Both the position numbers and the translations under genes were made by a program. A stretch of 64,000 nt of DNA. Source: Candidatus Ecksteinia adelgidicola (lineage in GTDB: Bacteria > Pseudomonadota > Gammaproteobacteria > Enterobacterales > Enterobacteriaceae). Positions within the stretch are counted from its first letter, which is position 1. Every line of letters starts with the position of its first letter. The stretch covers positions 434,001-498,000 of the forward strand of contig CP045239.1 of NCBI GenBank assembly GCA_020541345.1, given 5' to 3'. The notes below the pieces were generated by a model. That model was not told the origin of the DNA and searched no databases. It worked only from the letters and a program-made list of their open reading frames with translations. Below are positions 42,012 through 52,402 of this stretch, piece by piece.

Positions 42012-42548
42012 ATGAGAACAAAACAACAATTTATATTAAGTCAAAAACAAAAAAAACTTTTTAGAGAATCCGTTTCTGATGCGAAGAAAATACAACAAGA
42101 TACTATTAATAATTATTTTCCTAAAATAAAATTAAAACAAAAAATACAATTTCGTTTAGAACAAGAACAAATAAATGCTAGTCATTATTTTTCAAAAGAA
42201 TACCAATCGTTTATAAAAAAAAAAGGTCCAACTCGTTATATTCGTCCTGGTTATGATTTAAATGAATTAAAAAAATTACGTTCTGGAAGATATTTTCCAG
42301 AAGTATTTTTAGATTTACATGGTTTAAATCAAAAAGAAGCCAAAAAAGAATTAGGAATGTTAATTGTCAGCTGTAAATATGAAAATATATATTGTGCTTG
42401 TGTTATACATGGTCATGGAAAAGAAATTTTAAAACAACAAATACCAGTATGGTTAGTTCAACATCCTGATGTCATGGCATTTCATCAAGCACCAAAATCA
42501 TTAGGTAATGATGCAGCTATTCTTTTTTTGCTTTCTCTATTAAAATAA
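42012..42548 (+). CDS. smrB: Ribosome rescue endonuclease SmrB (Smr domain)
   Basis: 178 residues against 183 in E. coli (YfcN). SmrB cuts mRNA at collided ribosomes to start rescue. The basic N-terminal extension (residues 1-70) is followed by GPTRYIRPGYD. The Smr domain then has FLDLHGLNQKEAKKEL, ACVIHGHGKEILKQQIPVWL (His-Gly-His-Gly motif, catalytic region) and VMAFHQAPKSLGNDAA. It is divergent from prmB with a 173-base intergenic region, exactly the E. coli arrangement. No Shine-Dalgarno is obvious. The C-terminal few residues are shortened. Keeping a collision-rescue nuclease in such a reduced genome is notable. Confidence 0.95.
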   Translation: MRTKQQFILSQKQKKLFRESVSDAKKIQQDTINNYFPKIKLKQKIQFRLEQEQINASHYFSKEYQSFIKKKGPTRYIRPGYDLNELKKLRSGRYFPEVFLDLHGLNQKEAKKELGMLIVSCKYENIYCACVIHGHGKEILKQQIPVWLVQHPDVMAFHQAPKSLGNDAAILFLLSLLK

Positions 42549-44048
42549 GAATAAAAAAAATTTACAATATTTATTAAATGAAAAAAGTTTAGTGTAATAA
42601 ATTATGTAAAATTTAAAAATAATCGAAATTACTTCAATAGAAAGTTAAACTTATTTTTTTATTAAGTATTAATTTATTTTTTTTGTTTACGTATAAAAAC
42701 ATTATCGTGTTATTAAAAAATTCAATTTTAATATTTATTTTATTATTTCAATTAAAGTATTTTTAGATATAATTGTAAAAATTTACTTTTTAAATTAAAT
42801 TTTAATTATATACTAGTATTAAGTAATAAAATTTTTTTGTTTAAAACTAAATATGTACATATTAATAAAATTTATATTTATCTTTTTGAGCATTAATTTT
42901 AAAATAATAATATAAATATTAATTATTTATAATGAATTAACTAATGATTATAATATAAAAATATTTTTTATATTTTGAAATAAAATATATCTATTTTGAT
43001 AAAATGTTTAATATTATTATAATAATACTATTTTATATAAAACAGTATAAATTTTATAATAATATTTAAAAGTTATTTTAATAATATATTTAAAAAAATA
43101 ACAATAATATTGAATAACTTTATAATTTCAGTATTAAATATGTTTGTAAATATTTTTATTTATATTAATAATTAATTAAAGTTTAATAATAATTTTTATT
43201 TTTATATTTTCATATATAAAGTTTTAAAAAAAATGACATTCTTTTTTTAGTGCATGAAAGTTAAAAATATAATTTTATTAATAATATTCATAAAGAAATC
43301 TTATTAAAAAATTTTAATTATTTTATTATATTAATTAATTTAATTTTTATAAAATTAAATATTTTAATTATACATAAAACTATATTAGTAATATACATTA
43401 TTTTAAAAATATAGAAAGATAAAATAAAATATAAAACACATCTTTAAATAATAATAAACATTATTATTTAAATATTAATATATCTTCAATACATACAATT
43501 TTAAAAATGTTCATTTTTGACTTAATAAATAAATATAAAATATTATATACTTTTTCATTAAAATTTTTTACAAAACTTAATTTTTAAACATTATATTTAA
43601 TAATTTTTATAATATTTTTAATAAAATGTATAAAAAATTATAATATTATATCAAATACAACATTTTTATCAATAATAGTTAAGTACTTAACTTAAAAATT
43701 AATTATATTAAAATACAAATAAATATACTATTAATATATAAAAAAATATTCAAAAAATATTACGTAATAAGTTTTGTGTTTATTGAAAAAAATAAAAACA
43801 TGTTAAAAACAATACTATTTTTTAATATAAATTACAATTATATTTTTAAATTATTAAAAATATACAGAAAAAAAACATACAATTAATTTAATTTATTAAT
43901 AAAATAATATTTTTATATTACATTATTAATCTAATAACATTATATACTATAAACACAAATAAAATTATTATTTTACATAAAAATTTTATATTATTGTTTT
44001 ATAAAAACATAATATAATTATTTTTCTTTTTTTTATTTAAGGAAAAGA
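42549..44048. other. AT-rich spacer between smrB and tmk (1.5 kb)
   Basis: In E. coli tmk is preceded by pabC and mltG (yceG). Neither is recognisable in this spacer. It is low-complexity A/T throughout, with no hairpin terminator after smrB and no RNA gene. Confidence 0.7.
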
Positions 44049-44693
44049 ATGAACAGTAAATTTATTGTTCTTGAAGGACTAGAAGGAGCAGGAAAAACTA
44101 CGGGTTGTAACGTTGTATCTAAAGCATTACAATCGCATGGTATTCAAGATATTATTTTTACTCGAGAACCTGGTGGAACTCCTATAGCTGAAAAACTTCG
44201 TTATCTTTTTAAAGAAGGTATTAATGGAGAATTTCCTACTATAAAGACAGAACTTTTAATGTTATATGCTGCTCGCACACAATTAGTAGAAACGGTTATT
44301 CAACCAGCGTTAAAGCGTGGTACTTGGGTCATTGGTGATCGTCATGATTTATCTTCACATGCATATCAAGGGGGAGGACATTGCATGGATCCAAAATTAA
44401 TTATCTCATTACGTAATATTATATTAAATAATTTTTATCCTGATCTAACTCTTTATTTAGATATTCCTCCTTTAATCGGATTAGATCGTATTAAAAATCG
44501 TAGTCATTTAGACCGTATTGAAAAAAAGGAAACATTGTCATTTTTTATACGTATACGCGAACGTTACCTTGAATTAGCAAAATTAAATAAATCAATTATT
44601 ATTATTAATGCTTCAGATTCAATAGAAAAAGTTACTACTTCTATTTATGTTTGTGTTAAAAATTGGATAAAACAGCAGAAAAATTTGTTATGA
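44049..44693 (+). CDS. tmk: Thymidylate kinase
   Basis: 214 residues against 213 in E. coli. It phosphorylates dTMP to dTDP for DNA synthesis. The P-loop is [10 protein letters not shown] (residues 9-18), with the DRH-type substrate motif as [15 protein letters not shown], the acceptor loop [15 protein letters not shown] and [18 protein letters not shown] lies just before the ATG. The gene overlaps holB by four bases (ATGA at 44690-44693), so translation of the two is coupled. It is the first gene of the tmk-holB-ycfH-ptsG block. Confidence 0.98.
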   Translation: MNSKFIVLEGLEGAGKTTGCNVVSKALQSHGIQDIIFTREPGGTPIAEKLRYLFKEGINGEFPTIKTELLMLYAARTQLVETVIQPALKRGTWVIGDRHDLSSHAYQGGGHCMDPKLIISLRNIILNNFYPDLTLYLDIPPLIGLDRIKNRSHLDRIEKKETLSFFIRIRERYLELAKLNKSIIIINASDSIEKVTTSIYVCVKNWIKQQKNLL

Positions 44694-45697
44694 ATCAGTA
44701 TCCATGGTTACAAAAATCTTATTGTCAAATAATTCAATCTTATACTTTTAATAAAAGACATTATGCATTATTATTACACGGTTTTGAAGGAAATGGAATC
44801 GATGTGTTATCTTATTTATTAAGTTGTTGGTTACTTTGCAAAAAACGTAAAGAAAAGACGTATTGTGGAAGATGTCATAGCTGTGCATTAATGTTAGCTA
44901 AAAATCATCCAGATTATTATGTATTAAAACCAGAAAAAAATAAAAAATATTTAGGTATTGAACTAATTCGTCAAACAATTGAACAACTGTATTCTTGTTC
45001 TCAACAAGGAGGTGCTAAAGTTGTTTTGTTATTCAACGCTGAATTAGTAACTGATTCAGCTTGCAATGCCTTATTAAAAATATTAGAAGAACCGCCTAAC
45101 GACACTTACTTTTTATTAAGTTGTCAAGAACCTTTACGAGTATTAGCTACATTACGTAGTCGTTGTGTATATTGGAATATACGTAATCCAGACGAAACGT
45201 ATAGTATACAATGGTTAAATCAAAATGCTATTGGCAATCATATTCAACAATTAACTGCATTACGTTTATGTAATGGCGCTCCAATTGCTGCTGAAAAGTT
45301 TTTACGAACTAAACATTGGAATCAGCGTTGTGAATTATTTGTAGCTTTAAATGTTTCTTTATCACAAAACAACATTTTATCACTTTTACCTTTTTTAAAT
45401 CATGAAAATGTATGTGATCGCTTATACTGGCTATATACATTATTTATAGATGTAATAAAATTAAATTTAGAAATATCAAAAATTTATATCTTTAATCAAG
45501 ATCAACAAGAATTATTACAACAACTAAATATTTATTTCAATAATAACAAATTACTAAATATTTCTAAACAATTATTAATTTGTCGTTATCATGTGTTTAA
45601 TATAGTTGGTATTAATGTTGAATTGTTGTTAGTTGAACAATTACTTAATTTAGAAAAAGAGCTTCATGTTGTTAAAAATGTTTCTCTTTTTTCTTAA
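44690..45697 (+). CDS. holB: DNA polymerase III subunit delta-prime
   Basis: 335 residues against 334 in E. coli, taking the ATG that overlaps the tmk stop ([11 protein letters not shown], like MRWYPWLRPDF). An in-frame start nine codons upstream lies inside tmk and is not homologous. HolB is the rigid stator of the clamp-loader complex. The zinc-binding cysteines are at 50, 59, 62 and 65, the same positions as in E. coli. The AAA+ core has [14 protein letters not shown] (as [14 protein letters not shown]) and the arginine motif [11 protein letters not shown]. As in E. coli, the P-loop region ([13 protein letters not shown]) is not a canonical Walker A, fitting a subunit that does not hydrolyse ATP. 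The C-terminal collar domain is diverged. Confidence 0.97.
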   Translation: MNQYPWLQKSYCQIIQSYTFNKRHYALLLHGFEGNGIDVLSYLLSCWLLCKKRKEKTYCGRCHSCALMLAKNHPDYYVLKPEKNKKYLGIELIRQTIEQLYSCSQQGGAKVVLLFNAELVTDSACNALLKILEEPPNDTYFLLSCQEPLRVLATLRSRCVYWNIRNPDETYSIQWLNQNAIGNHIQQLTALRLCNGAPIAAEKFLRTKHWNQRCELFVALNVSLSQNNILSLLPFLNHENVCDRLYWLYTLFIDVIKLNLEISKIYIFNQDQQELLQQLNIYFNNNKLLNISKQLLICRYHVFNIVGINVELLLVEQLLNLEKELHVVKNVSLFS

Positions 45698-45716
45698 AAA
45701 AAGGTTTAAAATTATT

Positions 45717-46493
45717 ATGTTATTAATTGATTCTCATTGCCACCTTAATAGTTTAGATTATTATTCTTTACATAAAAATATAGATGATGTTATGAAAAAA
45801 GCTAAAATATGTGATGTTAAACTTGTATTAGCAGTTGAAACTACTTTACCACGTTATTTAATTATGACTCAGCTAATTGGTAAAAGAGATGATGTTATTT
45901 TTTCTTGTGGCGTACATCCTTTAAACTTAAAAAATAGTGACGATTATCGTGAATTAAATAGTTTAGCGAAATCAAAAAAAGTTGTAGCATTAGGAGAGAC
46001 TGGATTAGATTATTTTTATCCAAAAAATAATGTTGACTTGCAGAAATTGTCATTTCGAAAACATATTCGTATTGCTTGTTCTCTAAATAAACCATTAATA
46101 GTGCATACGCGTAATGCATGTTCTGACACTCTAACTATTTTACGAGAAGAAAATGCACAAAATTGTGGTGGTATTTTACACTGTTTTACAGAAGATCGTA
46201 TGACTGCTTCAGTATTGTTAAATTTTGGATTTTATATTTCTTTCTCTGGAATTATAACTTTTCGAAATTCTGAAAAATTGCGTGAAGTCGTTCGATATTT
46301 ACCGCTTGATTGTATTTTAGTTGAAACTGATTCACCGTATTTATCACCAATACCTCATCGCGGAAAAGAAAATCAACCTGCTTATGTACGAGATATAGCT
46401 CAATGTATAGCAAAATTAAAAGGTGTGAGTTTAGAAAAATTTTCTGAAATTACTACTAATAATTTTTTTCGTTTATTTAAAATGAAGGTTTAA
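45717..46493 (+). CDS. ycfH: TatD-family metal-dependent hydrolase YcfH
   Basis: 258 residues (E. coli 265) from the ATG at 45717 (MLLIDSHCHLNSLDYYSLH), preceded by an AAGG. The 17 extra in-frame codons upstream lie partly inside holB and are not homologous. The TIM-barrel metal ligands are visible: HCH near the N-terminus, Glu in ALGETGLDYFY, His in IVHTRNA, His in LHCFTED and Asp in ETDSPYLSP. HRGKENQPAYVRDIA is the conserved signature of this subfamily. TatD proteins have been linked to 3'-5' exonuclease activity, and the true substrate of YcfH is not settled. It follows holB by 19 bases, as in E. coli. Confidence 0.96.
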   Translation: MLLIDSHCHLNSLDYYSLHKNIDDVMKKAKICDVKLVLAVETTLPRYLIMTQLIGKRDDVIFSCGVHPLNLKNSDDYRELNSLAKSKKVVALGETGLDYFYPKNNVDLQKLSFRKHIRIACSLNKPLIVHTRNACSDTLTILREENAQNCGGILHCFTEDRMTASVLLNFGFYISFSGIITFRNSEKLREVVRYLPLDCILVETDSPYLSPIPHRGKENQPAYVRDIAQCIAKLKGVSLEKFSEITTNNFFRLFKMKV

Positions 46494-46809
46494 TTTTCAA
46501 TGAAACTGTATTAATTATCATTAATAATATTACACTTTTATATATAACAAATTAATTACACTATATAATATTGTAATAAGATTTATAAACATTTTATGCT
46601 ATTTTAAAAAAAAATAAAATATTTTAAGATCATAAAAAAAATATTGTTATTTTAAAAAGTTTTAATGTTATTTTATTATAAATTAATGCATAAAATATTT
46701 ATTTTTTTATTACATCTAACAAAAAAATTCTAAATCATTTAACTTTTCATTTATTTTAATTACAGAATTTTAAAAAACAATAATAATTGTTACTTATGAG
46801 TGTACTTTT
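46494..46809. other. ycfH-ptsG spacer
   Basis: 316 bases of AT-rich sequence that should carry the ptsG promoter. In E. coli ptsG is controlled by Mlc, CRP and the sRNA SgrS. I see no clear match to an Mlc or CRP operator. The region before the ATG (GAGTG, 46797-46801) is the only Shine-Dalgarno candidate. Confidence 0.55.
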
Positions 46810-48249
46810 ATGTCAAAAAATATATTTTCAAATATGCAAAGAGTAGGAAAATCTTTAATGCTTCCAGTGTCGGTGCTTCCTATTGCAGGTATTTTACTAG
46901 GTATTGGGTCAGCTCATTTAAGCTGGATACCCACAATAATTTCTAACATAATATCTGAAGCAGGTGGATCTGTTTTTTCAAATATACCATTAATTTTTGC
47001 AATTGGTATTGCTTTAGGTTTTACAAATAATGATGGTGTTTCTGCATTAGCATCAGTTGTTACTTATGGTATTATGAACAAAACTATAATGGTTATTGTA
47101 CCATTAGTCTTGCAATTAACGCCTGAAGAAACTATTCATAAACATTTATCTGATACCGGTGTTTTAGGTGGTATTATAGCTGGTTCTATTTCTGCTTATA
47201 TGTTTAATCGATTTTTTAGAATTAAATTACCAGACTATTTAGGGTTTTTTTCAGGTAAACGATGTGTACCTATAATGTCTGGTTTAGCAGCCATTATATT
47301 TGGTATAATATTATCCATAATTTGGCCTCCCATAGGAACTGCTGTTCAAGTGTTTTCTAAATGGGCTGCGTATCAAAACCCAGTATTAGCATTTTTTTTA
47401 TATGGAATAATAGAACGCGCATTACTACCATTTGGTTTTCATCATATTTGGAATGTGCCGTTTCAAATGCAAATTGGTGAATTTATTAATGCAACAGGTC
47501 AAGTATTTCACGGAGATATTCCGCGTTATATCGCAGGTGATATAACAGCAGGTAAATTATCAGGAGGTTTTTTATTTAAAATGTATGGTTTACCTGCTGC
47601 TGCTATAGGAATTTTCCATTCAGCTAAATTAAAAAATAGATCTAAATTAACTGGAGTTATAATTTCTTCTGCGTTAACATCATTTCTTACAGGAATTACT
47701 GAACCAATTGAATTTTCTTTTATGTTTATTGCGCCAATTTTATATGTTGTTCATATTATTTTAGCTGGCCTTGCTTTTCCACTTTGTATTTTACTAAATA
47801 TGCGTAATGGTATTAGCTTTTCACATGGGTTAATTGATTTTATTATCTTAAGTGCTCATAGTAGTAAAATATGGTTATTTCCTATTATTGGAATTTTTTA
47901 CGGTTTTTTATATTATTTTCTCTTTCGTTTCTTAATTATAAAACTCAATTTGAAAACTTTAGGTCGTGAAGATGATATCTTTGATGACAATTTAAAAAAT
48001 AAATTAGAAATGTCTGCTGCTTTAGTTCGAGCTTTTGGCGGTAAAAAAAATATTAAAACTTTAGATGCTTGTATCACTCGTCTTCGTGTTAGTGTTATTG
48101 ATATTACTCAAGTTGATCAAATTGCTTTAAAAAAGTTAGGTGCAGCTGGTGTAATTATTTCTGGATCTGGTGTTCAAGCAATATTTGGTACTAAATCTGA
48201 TAACTTAAAAACTGATATGGATGAATATATTACAAATCAAATTGATTAA
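46810..48249 (+). CDS. ptsG: Glucose PTS permease, EIICB-Glc
   Basis: 479 residues against 477 in E. coli. It imports glucose across the inner membrane and phosphorylates it to glucose-6-phosphate, with phosphate passed from PEP through EI, HPr and IIA-Glc. The N-terminal IIC domain (about residues 1-380) contains many hydrophobic segments, [12 protein letters not shown] and [11 protein letters not shown] (GITEPIE motif). The C-terminal IIB domain has the phosphorylated Cys421 in [12 protein letters not shown], the same residue number as E. coli. All partners (ptsH, ptsI, crr) are encoded about 9-11 kb downstream, so the system is complete. No terminator hairpin follows. Confidence 0.98.
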   Translation: MSKNIFSNMQRVGKSLMLPVSVLPIAGILLGIGSAHLSWIPTIISNIISEAGGSVFSNIPLIFAIGIALGFTNNDGVSALASVVTYGIMNKTIMVIVPLVLQLTPEETIHKHLSDTGVLGGIIAGSISAYMFNRFFRIKLPDYLGFFSGKRCVPIMSGLAAIIFGIILSIIWPPIGTAVQVFSKWAAYQNPVLAFFLYGIIERALLPFGFHHIWNVPFQMQIGEFINATGQVFHGDIPRYIAGDITAGKLSGGFLFKMYGLPAAAIGIFHSAKLKNRSKLTGVIISSALTSFLTGITEPIEFSFMFIAPILYVVHIILAGLAFPLCILLNMRNGISFSHGLIDFIILSAHSSKIWLFPIIGIFYGFLYYFLFRFLIIKLNLKTLGREDDIFDDNLKNKLEMSAALVRAFGGKKNIKTLDACITRLRVSVIDITQVDQIALKKLGAAGVIISGSGVQAIFGTKSDNLKTDMDEYITNQID

Positions 48250-50464
48250 TTGTTATATGTTTATTACATATAATGTATAATATAATTAACATATAAAAAT
48301 TTTAGGATTGTGTAGATAATTATCTTAATCATGATAAACTATTTTATTTTAAAATTAATATTGTACTTCTATTTTTAAAAGTTCACGTATTATAAAAAAT
48401 AAAATATAATCATATTATAACATATAGTATTAAAGATAATACATTAAAATAACATGTTATTAAATATTATTTGTAATACTTTTAACTGAAATATTAATTA
48501 ATATTTCTTTATTTGATTTTATAATATATACAAGTTTAGTCATTAGTAAATAAAAATATAAAATATTTATAAAACATTATATTTTTATTTTATTTAGTAT
48601 ATAACATCATAACAATAGTATATAAAATCATAACAATGTTTATCTATAAATTTATTTTTTTAATAACTTATTCTAAAAAGAATTAATAACAATATGTTTA
48701 TTTTTTAAATATTTCTTAATTTTTTTATTAAAAATACAATTTAATAAAAAATCAAAACAATTACGTAACAATTATATAAAATTTATATTTATTAAATAAT
48801 AATGTTTAACATTTTTTTTATTTTATAAGTAAACTATTTTATTTTGATTTAATCTTCTAAATGAATTACTTAGTTAACTTTAGATGCATAAATTAAAAAA
48901 TATAATAATTAATAAATAAAAAAATATTTATTAATTATATTATATTTTTATTTATTTATAATGTTTAATTAATCATAAATAATGTAAAATAAAGAATGAT
49001 TAGTTATGTTTTATTACAAAAGTTTTTTAATAAAAATTTGTATATAATTTTAAGAGATGAAATCTATTTAAAAAATATTTAAAAATATATTCTTTTATAA
49101 TAAAACAATAAATAATATTTATTTTATTATTTTTCATAATAATAATTATTTTATTAAATAATTTTTAACACATTATAATTTTATAACTAAAAAAATAATA
49201 ATATTTTTCATAATACATCAAAATTTTTATTAATAATAAATATTATAAAATATGTTATGATATTACTATTCTTTTGTTTAATAAAATTATATAAATAAAA
49301 ATTTCAGAATAGTAAATATATTTAATCATTTAATATAAATAATTTTGAATAATCAACACATATTTGTAACTTATTAATTTTTATTATTTTAATTATCTAA
49401 GTTATTTTTTTACAAAAGATTTATTATAATAATGTTAAAAAAATCTCAATTATTAATATACATTTATATAATTTTTTATGTTGTTTATACTGACTGTTAT
49501 TTATTATTATTTTAAAAAAGTAACAAATATAGAAAATATAACTTTCATGCTATCTAGATAAATAAGTATGTTATGTTTTATTGTTAAAACAACTACAACA
49601 TCGTTTTTATGAACACATTAAATATGTTCATAACTGTATAAAAATAAAACATTTTCATTTTTTTTATAATGATTTTAATATAACGATTAATATCAAATTT
49701 TTTATTATTTATAATTAATTTTTCAATTAATAAAAATTTATATTGTTTGATAAAAAAAAATTTATCTTTAGTTAAATTTATTAACATTATTTTCTCATAA
49801 ATAAATATTATTATTTTTTTACAAATATTGCAAATCATACAAATAACACTATACTAAATTAAAATTTTTATTTTGTAATTTTATTTTGTAATATAAATAT
49901 AAAAAATTTTTTATTTTATATTACATATTTTGTATGTGTTATTAATATATGTAATATCAAACTTATTTTTAATATTATAGTTTATAAATAGTTATATTTG
50001 ATAAATTATTGTGAACTTTTAATATAGTCATTTATTTTTTTAAAATACATAAGACTAATATTAATCGTTTTTTTAAAATATATCATTGTTATTAAATTAT
50101 AAATGAAACATATTTTAAAATATTTTATTCATTTGACATAATCTCTTGTAGTAATCAGAGAAAATTTTTAATAAAAATATTTTTAGAATATAAAATTAAA
50201 TAATTACGCTAATTTTATAGATAATGCTTTCAAAAAAAAGTATATTAGTTTTTTAAAAAACATAATTAATATAAAAAATTAAAAATTAAAGTAATCAATA
50301 CCATTAGTGAATAATATTAATATATTTAAAATTCAAGATATGTTTTACATGATATTTTATTGTTTTTTATATTAATACAAATTATTTTTTTATTTTTATA
50401 AAATATTAATTTGAAACAACTATTTAATAAATTGTTTATATTTATTTTAGTTTATCCTTTTTAA
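48250..50464. other. AT-rich spacer between convergent ptsG and rep (2.2 kb)
   Basis: Featureless A/T. An 81-codon frame at 49593-49838 on the minus strand is only Ile/Lys/Phe/Asn/Tyr-rich background and is not called. A 13-base repeat (atcataacaat) occurs twice near 48606-48640. No terminator or RNA gene was seen. Confidence 0.7.
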
Positions 50465-52402
50465 TTAATGAATTAATGCTTTCCATATTAAATCATCTTG
50501 AGGTAACTCTAATAAAAAGCGACTTGGCTCTGATTCTATGAATTGTCCATATTGTCGACGCTGTTGGCATAAACTAAAAATTAATGTTTTTTTTGCACGA
50601 GTAATTCCCACGTACGCTAATCGTCGTTCTTCATCAATATTGTTATTATTAATACTATTTTGATGAGGTAATAATCCTTCTTCCATTCCAACAAGAAAAA
50701 CATGAGGAAATTCTAATCCTTTAGAAGCATGTAATGTCATAAGTTGGACCTGATCTTGTTCTTCTGTACTTTTGCTATTTTCTACTACATTATGTAAAGT
50801 AATGCGTTCTACTACTTGATCAAGCGTTATAGCTTGATCGACTTTATTACCTAATAACATATCTATAATCCAATTTAATAAAATATTAATATTGTTTATT
50901 TGCATCGTAGCTATATTAGTATTAATAGCTGTTTTAACTATCCATTTTTCATATTGTATTTCTTGTATTAAAGTACGTATTGCTAAAATTGGTTTATGCT
51001 TTGCAAGCTTTACTATATTACTTAACCAATAAATAAAATTTTGTAAAGATCTCATTCCTTTACTATTAAAATGTTGATACAATTTTAAATCAAGACTAGT
51101 ATGATATAAACTTTTATTAATATTTTTTGAAAACATATCTAATTTTTTAATTGTAGTTAATCCAATTGCACGTTTAGGTATATTAATAATACGAAGAAAA
51201 GAAATATCGTCATCTGGATTAGTTAAAATTCGAATATAAGCAAGTAAATTTCTAATTTCTGAACGTAAAAAAAAAGAAATATTATTAGTAATTTTATAAG
51301 GAATTTTATATTTTACAAGTACTTTTTCAAATGCTTTAGATTGATAGTTACCTCGATAGAGAATTGCATAATCACTGTAAGAAGTTTTTTTAATTAAGCG
51401 ATGAGTAATTAATTCTTGAATCACCCTCTCACTTTCTTGATCTTCATCAATTGCAGTAATTACCTTTAATACTTCACCATACTCTAGTGTAGAAAATAGT
51501 TTTTTTTTAAACATATGAGAATTATTTGATATAAGAATATTAGCTACTTTTAAAATTCGTTTGCTAGAACGATAGTTTTCCTCTAATTTAATTACTTTCA
51601 AAGATGGAAAATCATTTTTTAATAACACTAAATTTTGAGGTTGTGCTCCACGCCAAGAGTAAATAGATTGATCATCATCACCAACAACAGTGAAATGTGC
51701 TCGTGTTCCTACTAATAATTTAATTAATTTATACTGACTAATATTTGTGTCTTGATATTCGTCTACAAGCAAATAACGAATATAATCTTGCCATTTTTTT
51801 TGTATTGTTTTATTCTTGTCAAGTAGTAAAGTTGGCAACAGAATTAAATCGTCAAAATCTAAAATATTAAAAGTTTGTGTATGTTTGTTATATAAATCAT
51901 AACAGTGCGCGAACAATTTATCACGTTGAGATTGTGATAATTGCATGGCTTGAATAGGATTAACTAAATTATTTTTCCAATGAGAGATCATAGATGTAAG
52001 ATTTTTTACTAATACGTTATTGTTTTTAAAATACTTCGTAGTTATTTTTTTTAAAATAAAAAATTGATCGTAAGTATTTAATAATGAGAAATGAGGTTTT
52101 ATTTTTAAAGATTCATATTCTTGTTTAATAAACTCTAGTCCAAGCGCATGAAAAGTCGAGATGATTAATCTAGATATTTTTTTTTGCTGCGTAGTTTGCA
52201 TCACACGTTCTTTGATCTCTCGTGCAGCTTTATTAGTAAAAGTAATTGCAGCAATGTGTTGAGGTAGATAACCGCGTTGATTAATTAAATAAGAAATTTT
52301 TTCAATGATAACACGTGTTTTACCAGAACCTGCTCCTGCTAAAATTAAGCAAGGTCCTGTAACAAATTCAACAGCTTGTTTTTGGTTACAATTTAATTTC
52401 AT
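50465..52402 (-). CDS. rep: ATP-dependent DNA helicase Rep
   Basis: 645 residues against 673 in E. coli. It is an SF1A 3'-5' helicase that clears proteins ahead of the replisome and helps restart forks. Motifs in order: Q motif LNCNQKQAVEF, Walker A GAGSGKT (23-29), TFTNKAAREI, Walker B LLVDEYQDTN, DDDQSIYSWRGA, LEENYRSS, QLMTLHASKGLEF and ITRAKKTL. The sequence is clearly Rep rather than UvrD (VEFVTGPCLILAGAGSGKTR, FLLELPQDDLIW). The protein stops soon after LPQDDLIW, so about 28 residues of the E. coli C-terminal tail are missing. That tail contains the segment that contacts the DnaB helicase in E. coli. No Shine-Dalgarno is visible. Confidence 0.97.
   Translation of the reverse strand: MKLNCNQKQAVEFVTGPCLILAGAGSGKTRVIIEKISYLINQRGYLPQHIAAITFTNKAAREIKERVMQTTQQKKISRLIISTFHALGLEFIKQEYESLKIKPHFSLLNTYDQFFILKKITTKYFKNNNVLVKNLTSMISHWKNNLVNPIQAMQLSQSQRDKLFAHCYDLYNKHTQTFNILDFDDLILLPTLLLDKNKTIQKKWQDYIRYLLVDEYQDTNISQYKLIKLLVGTRAHFTVVGDDDQSIYSWRGAQPQNLVLLKNDFPSLKVIKLEENYRSSKRILKVANILISNNSHMFKKKLFSTLEYGEVLKVITAIDEDQESERVIQELITHRLIKKTSYSDYAILYRGNYQSKAFEKVLVKYKIPYKITNNISFFLRSEIRNLLAYIRILTNPDDDISFLRIINIPKRAIGLTTIKKLDMFSKNINKSLYHTSLDLKLYQHFNSKGMRSLQNFIYWLSNIVKLAKHKPILAIRTLIQEIQYEKWIVKTAINTNIATMQINNINILLNWIIDMLLGNKVDQAITLDQVVERITLHNVVENSKSTEEQDQVQLMTLHASKGLEFPHVFLVGMEEGLLPHQNSINNNNIDEERRLAYVGITRAKKTLIFSLCQQRRQYGQFIESEPSRFLLELPQDDLIWKALIH

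Noticed and set aside
49593-49838. 81-codon minus-strand open frame
   Set aside because: Low-complexity composition typical of random A/T sequence, with no ribosome-binding site and no motif.
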